Positions 1 to 11,040 of a stretch of DNA of 64,000 nucleotides are shown piece after piece. The DNA is from Eutreptiella sp. 'Long Island Sound 2002'. Its lineage: Eukaryota; Euglenozoa; Euglenophyceae; Eutreptiales; Eutreptiaceae. Both the position numbers and the translations under genes were made by a program. The stretch spans positions 130,448,556-130,512,555 of the forward strand of contig OZ038382.1 in NCBI GenBank assembly GCA_964036045.1. The letters are read 5' to 3'. Positions within the stretch are counted from its first letter, which is position 1, and each line of letters opens with the position of its first letter. Below the pieces are notes generated by a model. The model was not told the origin of the DNA, made no database searches, and saw only the letters and a program-made list of their open reading frames with translations.

Positions 1-1661
1 AGGCCCCCAGAGGCCCCCATGGGCCCCCAAAGGTTCCCATAGGTCCCCAAAGGTGCCAATAGGTCCCCATAGGCCCCCATAGGCCCCCATAGGCCCCCAA
101 AGGTGCCCATGGGTCCCCAGAAGGCCCATAGGTCCCCAAAGGTCCCCCTAGATGCCAATGAGTCCCCATAGGTCCCCAAAAGTGCCCATAGGTCCCCAAA
201 GGTGCCCATAGGTCCACATAGGTCCCCACAGGCCCCCATAGGCCTCCACAAGCCCCCATAGGTGCCCATAGGTCCCCATGGGCCCCCATAGGCCCCAATA
301 GGCCCCCATAGACCCCCAAAGGTGCCCATAGGCCCCCATAGGCCCCAATAGGTCCCCATAGACCCCCAAAGGTCCCCATAGGCCCCCATAGACCCCCATA
401 GGTCCCCATAGGCCCCCATAGGTCCCCATAGGCCCCCATAGGTCCCCATAGGTCCCCACGTGCCCCCATAGGCCCCCATAGGCCCCCAAAGGTCCCCATA
501 GGCCCCCATAGAGCCCCATAGAGCCCCATAGGCCTCTATAGGCCCCCAAAGGTCCCCATAGGCCCCCAAAGGTCCCCATAGGCCCCTATAGGTCCCCATA
601 GGTCCCCATAGGCCCCCATTGGCCCCCATAGGTCCCCATAGGTCCCCAAAGGTGCCAATAGGCCCCCATAGGTCCCCATAGACCCCCATAGGCCCCCATA
701 GGTCCCCATAGACCCCCATAGGCCCCCATAGGTCCCCATAGGCCCCCATGGGTCCCAATAGGGCCCCATAGGTCCCCATAGGTCCCCATAGGTCCCCAGG
801 TGCCCCCATAGGCCCCCATAGGCCCCCAAAGGTCCCCATAGGCCCCCGTAGAGCCCCATAGGCCCCCATAGGCCCCCATAGGCCCCCAAAGGTCCCCATA
901 GGCCCCCAAAGGTCCCCATAGGCCCCCAAAGGTCCCCATAGGCCCCCATAGGCCCCCAAAGGTCCCCATAGGCCCCCATAGGCCCCCGAAGGTCCCCGTA
1001 GGCCCCTATAAGTCCCCATAGGCCCCCCTTGGCCCCCATAGGTCCCCATAGGTGCCAATAGGCCCCCATAGGTCCCCATAGGAACCCATAGGTCCCCATT
1101 GGCCCGCAAAGGTCCCCATAGGCCCCCATAGGCCCCCAGAGGTCCCCGTAGGCCCCCAAAGGTCCCCATAGGCCCCCAAAGGTCCCCATAGGCCCCTATA
1201 AGTCCCCATAGGCCCCCATAGGCCCCCATAGGGCCCCCTTGGCCCCCATAGGTCCCCATAGGTGCCAATAGGCCCCCATAGGCCCCCATAGGCCCCCAAA
1301 GGTCCCCATAGGCCCCCAAACGTCCCCATAGGCCCCCAAAGGTCCCCATAGGCCCCCATAGCCCCCCCTTGGCCACCATTGGTCCCCGTAGGCACCCATA
1401 GGTCCCCATTGGCCCCCATAGGTCCCCATAGGCCCCCATGGGCCACCATAGGTCCCCAAGGTGCCAATAGGCCCCCAAAGGTCCCCATAGGCCCCCAAAC
1501 GTCCCCATAGGCCCCCAAAGGTCCCCATAGGCCCCCATAGCCCCCCCTTGGCCACCATTGGTCCCCGTAGGCACCCATAGGTCCCTATCGGCCCCCATAG
1601 GTCCCCATAGGCCCCCATGGGCCACCATAGGTCCCCAAAGGTCCCCATACGTCCCCATACG
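1..1661. repeat. C-rich 10-bp minisatellite
   Basis: A variable decamer close to GGYCCCCATA runs from the window edge to about 1661, with interspersed variants such as GGTGCCAATA and GGCCCCCAAA. The minus strand is a continuous series of four- to five-G runs every 10 bases, so it could form G-quadruplexes. Long open frames on the minus strand (Gly/Trp/Tyr/Leu repeats) are a by-product of the repeat and are not called as genes. Confidence 0.95.
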
Positions 1662-3330
1662 TCCCCATTTGACGGATGGGTTTCCGTCAAATATGTGGGG
1701 GGTCTACACCCCCAAAACATTTGACGGATGGGGTTCCGTCAAATATTTTGGGGGTCTACATCCCCAAAATATTTCACGGATGGGGTTCCGTCAAATATTT
1801 GGTGGGTCTACAGCCACCAAATATTTGACGGATGGGGTTCCGTCAAATTTTTGGGGGGTGTACAGCCCCAAAATATTTCACGGAAGGGGTTCCGTCAAAT
1901 ATTTGGGGGGTGTATAGCCCCAAAATATTTCACGGAAGGGGTTCCGTCAAATATTTGGGCGGTGTACAGCCCCCAAATATTTGACGGATGGCGTTCCGTC
2001 AAACATTTGGGGGGTGTACAGCCCCCAAATATTTGACGGAAGGGGTTCCGTCAAGTATTTGGGGGGTGTACAGCCCCCAAATATTTGACGGATGGTGTTC
2101 CGTCAAATATTTGGGGGCTGTACACCCCCCAAATATTTGACGGAAGGGGTTCCGTCAAATATTTGGGGGGTGTACAGCCCCCAAATATTTGACGGAAGGG
2201 GTTCCGTCAAATATTTGGGGGGTGTATAGCCCCAAAATATTTCACGGAAGGGGTTCCGTCAAATATTTGGGGCGTGAAGAGCCCCCAAATATTTGACGGA
2301 TGGCGTTCCGTCAAAAATTTGGGGGGTGTACAACCCCCAAATATTTGACGGAAAGGGTTCCGTCAAATATTTGGGGGGTGTGCAGCCCCCAAATATTTGA
2401 CGGATGGCGTTCCGTCAAGTATTTGGGGGGTGTACAGCCCCCAAATATTTGACGGATGGCGTTCCGTCAAATATTTGGGGGGTGTACAACCCCCAAATAT
2501 TTGACGGAAGGGGTTCCATCAAATATTTGGGGGGTGTACAGCCCCAAAATATTTCATGGAAGGGGTTTCGTCAAATATTTGGGGGCTGTACACCCCCCAA
2601 ATATTTGACGGAAGGGGTTCCGTCAAATATTTGGGGGGTGTACAGCCCCCAAATATTTGACGGAAGGGGTTCCGTCAAATATTTGGGGGGTGTATAGCCC
2701 CAAAATATTTCACGGAAGGGGTTCCGTCAAATATTTGGGGCGTGAAGAGCCCCCAAATATTTGACGGATGGCGTTCTGTCAAAAATTTGGGGGGTGTACA
2801 ACCCGCAAATATTTGACGGAAAGGGTTCCGTCAAATATTTGGGGGGTGTACAGCCCCCAAATATTTGACAGATGGCGTTCCGTCAAATATTTGGGGGGTG
2901 TACAGCCCCAAAATATTTGACGGATGGTGTTCCGTCAAATATTTGGGGGGTGTACAACCCCCAAATATTTGACGGAAGGGGTTCCGTCAAATATTTGGGG
3001 GGTGTACAGCCCCAAACTATTTCACGGAAGGGGTTCCGTCAAATATCATACATCCGTCAAATATTTTGGGGGTGTAGACCCCCTAAATGTTTGACGGACA
3101 TACATCCGTCAAATATTTGGGATGTCTACACCCCCAAAATATTTGACGGATGCATGTCCGTCAAGTATTTGACGCATGCCCATGCGTCAGTTATCTGGGG
3201 GCCGTAGACCCCCAAAATAATTGACGCATGCCCATGCGTCAATTATTTGGGGGGTCTAGACCCCCCAAATAAGACCCCTCTAGGAATCGGAGCGTGCCCA
3301 CGCGCCAATTCCTAAGAGGGGTCTACACCC
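1662..3330. repeat. Palindromic 52-53-bp satellite
   Basis: About 30 tandem units of 52-53 bp. Each unit contains two back-to-back inverted repeats: one around TTGACGGAAGGGGTTCCGTCAA and one around TTTGGGGGGTGTACAGCCCCCAAA. Units drift toward the right end, where the palindrome core changes to TTGACGCATG..CATGCGTCAA. The array ends in further inverted repeats near 3240-3330. No gene is supported here. Confidence 0.93.
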
Positions 3331-4190
3331 CTCTGTGAATCAATGGGGGGGGGCTATGAAGTCAAGGGGGGGGGTATGAAATAGATGGGGGGGGGGCTAT
3401 GAAATTGAATGGGGGGAACCTATGAAATTCATGGGGGTGGGGCTATGAAATTGATGGGGGGGGGCTATGAAATTGATAGGGGGGGGGCTATGTATTGGAT
3501 GGGGGGGGGGGCTATGAAATTGATAGCGGGGCATATGAAATTGATGGGGGGGCTATGAAATGGATGGGGGCGGGGCTATGAAAATGATGGGGGAGGGGCT
3601 ATGAAATTGCTAAGGGGGGGTTACAAAATTGATAGGGCAGGGGGCTATGAAATCGATGGGGGGGGGCTATGAAATTGAATGGGGGGGACCTATGAAATTG
3701 ATGGGGGTGGGGCTGTGAAATTGATGGGGGGTAGGGCTGTGAAATTGATTAGGGCTAGGGCTATGAAATTGATGGGGGGGGGCTATGAAATTGATGGGGG
3801 GGGCTATGAAATTGATAAGGGGGGGGGGTATGAGATTGATAGGGGGGGGCATATGAAATTGATGGGGGGGGGCTATGAAAATTGATAGGGGGGGGCTATG
3901 AAATTGATGGGAGGAGGCTATGAAATTGATGCGGGAGGGGCTATGAAATGGAGGGGGGGGGGCTATGAAATTGATAGGGGGGGGCTATGAAATGCATGGC
4001 AGGGGGCTACGAAATTGATAGGGGGGGCTATGAAATGGATGGGGGGGGGCTATGAAATTGATGGGAGGGGGCTATGAAATTGATGGGGGGGGCTATGAAA
4101 TGGATGTGGGGGGGGGCTATGAAATGGATGGGGGGGGGGGCTAGGAAAATTGATAGGGGGGGCATATGAAATTGATGGGGGGGTAAATAA
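3331..4190. repeat. G-run minisatellite, GGGGGGGCTATGAAATTGAT
   Basis: About forty units of 20-22 bp consisting of a run of 6-10 G followed by CTATGAAATTGAT or close variants. The G-run length varies from unit to unit. Open frames on either strand are repeat artefacts. Confidence 0.93.
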
Positions 4191-4397
4191 GTGTCAAGGG
4201 GGCGCTTGGGGGAGCGGTGCCCCATCCACCCTCCACCGGAACTAACTAAGGAACGGAGTAACATACCTGGTATTTTAATTTTTTTTGGGTTCGGACCTTG
4301 GTAAGCTGGTGGGAAAACACTCTACTGGAAAAGAAAACCTGAAAAAGAAAAACAGGCATACCCTCCCTAACCTCAACCACACAAGCAGGGAAATGAC

Positions 4398-5035
4398 AGG
4401 GTGGGAGGGAGGGAGGGAGGGGAGGGAGGGAGGGGAGGGAGGGAGGGAGGGAGGGAGGGAGGCTCTCTTGGGCGGCCGTAGGGGCTGTGTTGTGCTGTGT
4501 TGTGCTGTAATATGCTGTGCTATGCTGTATGTTGTCCTTTGGTGTGTTGTGATGTGATGTGCTGGGATGTGCCGTGCTGTGCCGTGCTGTGTTGTGCCGT
4601 GCTCGAAACCCACGACCCCCCCTCTCCACAGTTCCGGCCCAACCCGATGAACCCACACCCACCCACCCCTCCAGCAAAACTGACCCGATTGGCTGAGGTG
4701 AGGTTGCTTGGGCCAGACATCAGGATTCTGTTCCCACTTGTCTTCAGTCACATATGAGCCCCCTGATCGGTTGCAGTCAGAGAGATGGGGTGGGATGGGG
4801 TGGGGGGGGGGGGGGGGGCACGTACCATCATTGAAGGGGTTGCAAGCACTGGTTGGGTTTCAGACGCTACGGTCGAGACCACAACCCACTTCTACACCTC
4901 AAGGGTGTGGTGACAATGGGACAAGTCTGATATTGGGGGGGGACACAGGGGGGGGGGGGGGGGGGCGAAGTCTGAGAAGGGGGGGGGGGGGGTTAGAAAG
5001 GGTGTTGGGGTGGGGGGGGGGTTGGGGGTGATGGT
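4398..5035. repeat. Simple repeats: GGGA, TGTGCTG and poly-G tracts
   Basis: This stretch holds a (GGGA)n tract at about 4400-4460, a TGTGCTGTG-type repeat at about 4485-4605, and four poly-G tracts of 10-18 bases between 4797 and 5020. Nothing gene-like is supported. From 5036 to about 5740 I see only unremarkable non-repetitive sequence with short frames. Confidence 0.85.
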
Positions 5036-5742
5036 CCATAAAAGTCTGATGTCTGATGTCTGATAGCCGACTAGGTCGCTATACACATAGCTGGTACATC
5101 GCCTCGCTTGCAACGCATGCTGCTACCAATCGGATTGTTGGACACATCTGCCGTTGCGTGGACAGTGAAATGCGAACCTGTGATGACCCCAAGTCAGCTC
5201 TTCTTACTACTCTGCGTAGTGTGGCACGCTAGGATTTTCAACCACTGCGGTGTGTCTTTGTCAATGTTGTGTACCACAATTTACCGTCACTGTTACGAGT
5301 TTGTTGTTATTTGTTGTAGAAGACGCCCTCTGAAAAAATTGGAAACCCATTGTATCCTTTGTGGAATGGGCTAGTAAGCGTGCTAGCCCAAGTGTGGAGG
5401 CCTTTGAGATTGAAAGTGGTGAAAGTATGATGTTTTTTGCACGTCTGTCAGATTTTACGCGCTGCAGCGCACTTTCTCGATTGTGATCCGATTTTTACTT
5501 TCCATATGACAGATCGTGACCCCTTTTCATTGAGGGGTATCCTAGGTCTGGCGCCTGATTCCATTGGAGAGATTTAGACCCACATGAATTCCGAGGTGTG
5601 CACATCTGGTGGATTGCCTGCCCTACTTTGCAGTATCAAAAGGGATTGCACCTAGGAACTAGTGTTTTTGCATCCGCAGAACCCCATACTGCATGCGTCC
5701 AAGCGTATGTTATTGTAGTAGCCACTGTCAACGTGCGGCCGT

Positions 5743-6417
5743 GTGCTGATTTCCTGGCTCCTCCTACAACACTGCAATGCTTTCGGTAATCATGAGGAGT
5801 TGGAAAAGGTAAAGTGTTTGCTAAAAGATAAGCCCGGTGCCAACAAAGTGAATATGGGTCTGTGGGTATGGTCCGAAGCCAGGCCGTGGCCCAGCTGGGA
5901 TGCAATTGCCAAGGCTCCAATTTGTTCCAGTGATGAATGGGAATACTTTCGTATTATTGTGGGAAAACCTGTTGCACGACCTACCATGATCGGATGCGCC
6001 GAGGACAAAGAGAGAATACTGGCAATGGGAGAGGGTGACGGGCAACAAGTCTGTATTGCACCTATTGTGTCTGGCAAGCCTGTGGTGCAAAAACTGGGCG
6101 CTCTGAACTATAGCATGGTATGTAAAACACACCCGTGGTACATTTGCGATTTCGTAAGATTGTGTATCACTCTATGTTCCATCTATTGTTGCAGATTCTG
6201 CAGCCCCTACTGGTTACTGCACTGGAAAGGGGCACACCACTTACATTTGCGGGACGGAATGTGGCTGTTAAATTTGCTATGCGGCAATTCATAGACCTTG
6301 AGGCCACCAGTGGTTGGCAGTTTGTGACTGTAAGCCTAGACGACTTTGAAGGCTTCCATCTTGTGTGCCGGTTCACCAAGCGCACTTGTGTCATTGCTGT
6401 ACCTGACCGTTTGCGTG
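5743..6417 (+). CDS. Two-exon fragment of an unrecognised gene
   Basis: An open frame from 5743 to 6117 and a second from 6195 to 6417 are joined by a clean GT-AG intron at 6118-6194 (77 nt). The donor is ATG|GTATGT and the acceptor is TTGTTGCAG. The intron is phase 0, and the second frame is exactly the one needed after splicing. Exon 2 ends at another good donor (CGTG|GTAAGG, 6418), so at least one more exon is likely. The upstream boundary is uncertain: the frame opens at 5743 but the first exon may begin at an acceptor near 5720. The protein has varied composition, with Trp-rich stretches in exon 1 and a hydrophobic/basic region in exon 2. I do not recognise the family. Confidence rests on the splice phase and composition only. 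Confidence 0.5.
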
Positions 6418-6564
6418 GTAAGGCACCAAACTATGCCTCTCCTTGAAAATTAGCTTGTGTGAAGTAGGTAACGGATATCCTTAAGGCAACTTGCCATAAG
6501 CAACATAGATCACGAACGTGAAGAACACAGAGTAACACCTCGTTACGGTATACTTGTAGGGGTG

Positions 6565-7092
6565 CTAGATGGTGTACCATGCGGTACCCATGTACCGCAT
6601 GGGGAGTATCCGGCCTAGGAAGCTGCCTAATTTCCGCTGTGCATACAACTGCCCATAGACAACTGTACAAATGCGGCAATAAGTGTTCTCATCAACGAGA
6701 ACAAGCAGAATGTGTGCCATTGTACTCCCCGCAACATGTGCAGCAATTGTGCCATGTGCCAAGTCCCTGTGTGCACCAACCCCCAGTTGTGACAACACAA
6801 ATGGTCTCCATGGGTGGGTGCGTGCACGCCTGCGGCTCACATCAAGGGGGCAGCGGATGTCCTTCAGTGGTACCGGCTCAGCAGCAATAGTCTGAACAGC
6901 ATTGCAAAACTGACGGTGACTTTGCCGCAATGCACCCACACCACCCCCAACACGGCTCAACAGGGAATACAATGAGGAAAACCCTGTATACACGTTCAGC
7001 GGCCGAGGCGTAGGAAGAATGGTAGCAGGTGTGCAATTTAGGGACACATCATTAGACTCGAGCACGAAACGCCGCTTGTAAAAATTGTCCAT
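6565..7092 (-). pseudogene. Divergent relative of the element nuclease-like protein (central part)
   Basis: This 175-codon frame aligns by eye with the 412-aa protein at 42124-43362. Shared landmarks in the same order are a DN(F/W) motif followed by a basic stretch, a conserved R-x-PLDV motif, a hydrophobic strand ending LVD-x-N-x-x-x-R, and a G-x-W near the end. The first Asp lies at residue 2 here, so the N-terminal part is missing or in another exon; a TAG codon lies immediately upstream in frame. Identity is low outside the motifs, so this is an older or different lineage, not a recent duplicate. It is not flanked by the 20-bp palindromes. It is probably an exon or a decayed copy. Confidence 0.55.
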
Positions 7093-7230
7093 CTAGGACA
7101 TGCTGTGACCCACATAATTGTTCCCATAGCGCTGCAGCTACAGCACAAGCTCGATGAGCGTGTGACTAAACCCCAGCAGCAAACACTCCAGCTTTGCTCA
7201 AGAGACGGCGTTCTTTGCGGCCAATCCCAC

Positions 7231-7632
7231 TCACTGTCTCCAATGGACACTTGGACCGAGGCAAGCAACGTGCATGCATCGGCCTCCAAAGATTGAAAGT
7301 TTCTTGTAGGCTTGTACCACTAAGAGGCCGTGAATCCCAGTTGGACCTGTTTCCTTTGCTGCAAAGAAATCACCCCTTGTATATCTAGAGCGCTCATTCC
7401 CCCGCAACTGAAGCGACCAACTGACAAATTCCCTAGCAACAATGCCTGGTAGTGCGGCATCTGCTAGGTAATCAACACAGGTGAACACCGACTGTACCAA
7501 GAACACACGGAATGGTACAGGATCCATGGCCCATGACAGTACCCATGTCAACAAGGGATACACCAAATATTGTGAGTATTGCGACATGCAGTCAGTGGAG
7601 TTCAATGCAAGCCATGACCATCGTCGTCCCAA
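7231..7632 (-). CDS. Unrecognised open frame upstream of the nuclease-like relative
   Basis: This is a 133-codon minus-strand frame with no ATG near its start, so it is probably an internal exon or a decayed gene. Composition is protein-like: a hydrophobic stretch rich in Leu, Val and Trp is followed by a mixed region. It ends at a possible splice donor (GAGACA|GTGAGT). Possible acceptors follow at about 7140 (CTGTAG or CTGCAG). It may be the upstream part of the same gene as 6565-7092, but I could not make the splice phase fit. From 7640 to 8900 no gene is supported. Confidence 0.3.
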   Translation of the reverse strand: MGRRWSWLALNSTDCMSQYSQYLVYPLLTWVLSWAMDPVPFRVFLVQSVFTCVDYLADAALPGIVAREFVSWSLQLRGNERSRYTRGDFFAAKETGPTGIHGLLVVQAYKKLSIFGGRCMHVACLGPSVHWRQ

Positions 7633-8984
7633 AGAACTTCAACTTTGTCCGGATCATGTGACTTGAGAATTCAAACATAAATCAGTGTACCCCAAAAAGA
7701 AAGAGACAAACTGCGCTAAAGCGCAGTGCGATTGAACAATTGATTCAAACACAACGTATTAGTGATGAATGATTAATCAGAATCGGGTCTCTTGAAGGGC
7801 GTGTGGAGCATAGAAAAGGGCGTCAAACTCCAAAAAAATGTTAAAAAACAAGCGCGGTGCAACCCAATTTTGGGTTAGAAAATGGTTTTAAAATACCTCT
7901 GGGACCGTTGGTCAAACAAGCGTTTGGAAAGAAGTTCAATGCAGCGCAGTGGATGTACAAAAGCTGGCAAATACCCCCCCCCCCCCTTGCACTGATATGG
8001 GTTTCCATGCAGGGAAGGGTGTTCCGTTTTGGTGGTAGACTGAATGACTCCGGACCTGGGTACTAACATTTCCTCTAGCCGCGACAAATGCTAATCACAA
8101 TCCCAATTTTGAGGGGTTCAAAATCCAAAATTTTGGGGGGTCCTTTTTGCACGCCGGAAACGAGAAAATCGTGCGCATAAGCGGCCACCTAAGAAGGTGC
8201 TTTGTTCCTGACCGGCATGCCCCTTCTCCACAAACATTTGTGTCACCACTGTTCATTCAAGAGGGTTTCCATCCCTTGCTTGGGCCAATATTGAAACAAT
8301 CCAAACAAACATCATGCCCTCGCCCCCCCAAGCCCCGAAGGTGGTGACACACAAAGTAGCGCAAAATCTTGAAGGGCAGTCTCTTTCCTTTTTGGTAGGG
8401 CACCACCCCCACCGCCACCCCTTCCCTTGAAATTGGAATCTGCGGAGTTCCGGCGGCGCGACTAACCCCTGGGATGCGGGTGGGGATGAGCGATGAACAG
8501 ATTCATGTGGTCTATCCGGGGCATGGTCGACAGTCGCGTTTTCATTTGAAACAACCTAGTCGGCTTTTTTGGGGGATCCATTGTCTTCCTTTGTGCGCAT
8601 TTGTTTGCCGGCGGTGCAACACTAGTGCCATGCGTTGGTGTGCATATGAAATATTGTCACATCATGTATGAGAACCGTCTGCACTGATGGTCAACCTGAT
8701 TTGTGCACACTATGGGCGGTTTCTTTGGGGTGGGGGCACGTGGTTTCCCAACCACTTGTGTTTCTTTTAGTACACACCCAGTCCCATGCCATCCCCTTTC
8801 AATCCCAAGCACTATCTCCCCTTCCTTCATGTGGGATGGTCCGAAGTGCCATAGAGCTTACAATATGGCGATTTTCAGGAGGACCCATGGGACTGAAATG
8901 GTGAGAAACCCTTGGTAGACCTCGCTAAGCCACAGTCGTGTACACCACCGTCCCAGCCACCACTGCCCCGAGCCGCTCCTTTAC

Positions 8985-9145
8985 CCATGTCGACCACCCC
9001 GGCCACGGAGCAATGTACAATAGTGTACTTTACATATATGGGTGATGGTGGTGGTAGTGGTGGTGGTTGGGTGAGGCAGGGGCACGACTTGAGGAACTGG
9101 TATTTTTTTACGCATAAGGTGGGGTCATTCTATGATGCTCCTGAG
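8985..9145 (+). other. Possible exon ending at a GTATGT donor
   Basis: The frame from about 8912 is proline-rich at first, then has a varied, aromatic-rich tail. It runs directly into a strong splice-donor sequence (CCTGAG|GTATGT at 9146). No matching acceptor or downstream exon could be fixed. The (GGT)n-like tract at 9043-9070 lies inside it. Low confidence. The flanks from 9150 to 9700 show nothing else. Confidence 0.2.
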
Positions 9146-9705
9146 GTATGTCACACACCTCACACTGGGTGCACGCACCAAAAAATCGGCTCCAAAAACG
9201 CTTCCAATGTCGGACGCGATGCTTCCCATGAATGGTTGTAAAGTGCTCATCGCAGTTGGGTGCACTGCCCCCACAGATCGGCCGGGGAAAACGCTTCGGA
9301 TGTTGGAAGTAACGCTGCCAACGGTTGAAAAATGAGTTGAGCCCTTGTTGACATTATTAGCAGGAAAATTGGAAGAACCCATGGTACAAGCTAGAAGACC
9401 CAACATTGTTCTAGCCTAGATCGCGTCGGTCTTGTAGGCTAGATTAGATCAATAGTAGAACAATATAATTTGGACCTGGAAGTGCCATTTTGTTTGTTAC
9501 CTGGTCGTGCATGTTTGCTATTGCCTATGGTGCATTGTTCCATGTCCCCCTCTCTCACGCTTAGGTTTTTGATAGTTCATCCTAATGAAACGTCCCTCAA
9601 CTCCATCATCTACCCGGGAGGGGCCCTCCCTATTGTCTAAGGCAACACGGGACTTGAGTGGGGCTGCCAACGGCAAGGTGACCGGGTGGGCCACTACTTG
9701 GCCGT

Positions 9706-10740
9706 GTGGGCACTATCATGCCCCTAGGCCGGCAGCAATTCAATAGGGCCGTCCAATATGTTAACACCACCACTTCCCCCCACACCACGGGTGAGGCATG
9801 CAAGGCTGCCATTGAGGCATGTACCCCGTCGTTACTCCGTCCCCTCGCCATGTGCGAGCTAGTGCTCAACTTGCGTGCCCCCAAGTCTTCGTGGAGGACT
9901 CTTTCAGAGCTCTACAAGTCCACAATTTGGAGTACCACCGCACCGTTCCCGGTGGCCCCTACACGCGGCCCATTTGCACCGAGCAGGACTTCCAAGCCCG
10001 CTAATAAGAGTTGGTAGGCCTGGTGGAATTGGATGAACCCATTGCCGCGGTGTTGCCCAAGGCCACCGGGATCTCATGGCCCTTCGCCTCATGGGTCAAG
10101 TACATCCTCTCCCGGCTGGGGTTGGTAAGGTCTATCGACCGCTCCTACCCGTTAACCTTCATCGTCCGGGGGGATGCCTACGCTATCACGGGGGCACTTG
10201 GACCCAACGCACAATCTCCTCGGCCAATTTTGATCGCTTGCCCCGCTCCCCCGTGGGTCTCTGGGTGTTGAGCATGGCAAATCTCGATGAGAAGACCATG
10301 GACAGCCTTGGCACGTTGTGGAAGAGCAATTGGGAGGTCTTCCTCTCATCTAGTGCTCATCACCCGTTCTAGTTTTGCTCTAGTTTGCCTCGGACAGCTT
10401 TCGCTAGAACACTAGAACGCCTCGACTAAAACGAAACCAACCACCACCAACGTCCCTTGTTTAGGTGATTCAAGAGCTCATCAACACCTGCCTCGTCCAA
10501 TGGGGGGCCACCAAGAAGGAGGCCAAGGTGATCCTTGGGGGGGACCAACCATGGACAAAGAGGGTGATTGGGGTGTCCACATGCCCTCAAGTGGGCTCCA
10601 TGTTCCATGAAGAGATATGGAACGCCCAAAAGGGGGCTTGGGAGGGGGACAATATCCCATGCACCACGGAGGGCGATGAGGCTCATTATACGGCCTTCCT
10701 CCTTGGAACGCCTTCCTTGCAAGCCGCCGGTTGCACTATG
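9706..10740 (+). pseudogene. Decayed unrecognised gene
   Basis: A series of plus-strand frames shifts between the three phases in ways suggesting one degraded coding region. Frames open at 9706, 10011, 10076 and 10465. The best pieces are a Leu/Ile-rich block at about 10011-10200, a block ending near 10335, and a block from about 10465 to 10740. The last two could be joined by an intron ending TTGTTTAG|GTGATTC near 10465. No ATG-to-stop frame spans the region. I do not recognise the family. Confidence 0.3.
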
Positions 10741-11040
10741 CAACCAATGTTGCTTTTAGGGTGTGCCTACACGGGTGAAATTTTAGCAACAAGCAGCGCC
10801 CGTTTGTTTCCCCTCGGTTTTGACTACCCCCATATACGTTTTTGGCATTTTGCGCACAACACCAACTTGAGGCTGGGTCCTGTGAAATATGGGAAAAATA
10901 GTCAAATTCTAAGGAGGATCCCCACGGAATGCATGTGTGTCTATGCACGCTTCAATATCATTGCACCAGCGGAGGCACTATTCGTAGACGCGTACCATGT
11001 TACTCAAATTTTGTTCTGCAGACAGCGAAATACGGAAAAT

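Noticed and set aside
148-1720. Long Gly/Trp/Tyr/Leu frames on the minus strand
   Set aside because: Direct translations of the decamer minisatellite, open in several frames at once.
1662-3330. CRISPR array
   Set aside because: Units are contiguous palindromes without variable spacers, and the window is eukaryotic.
3667-4264. Pro/His/Phe-rich and Gly-rich frames
   Set aside because: Artefacts of the G-run minisatellite.
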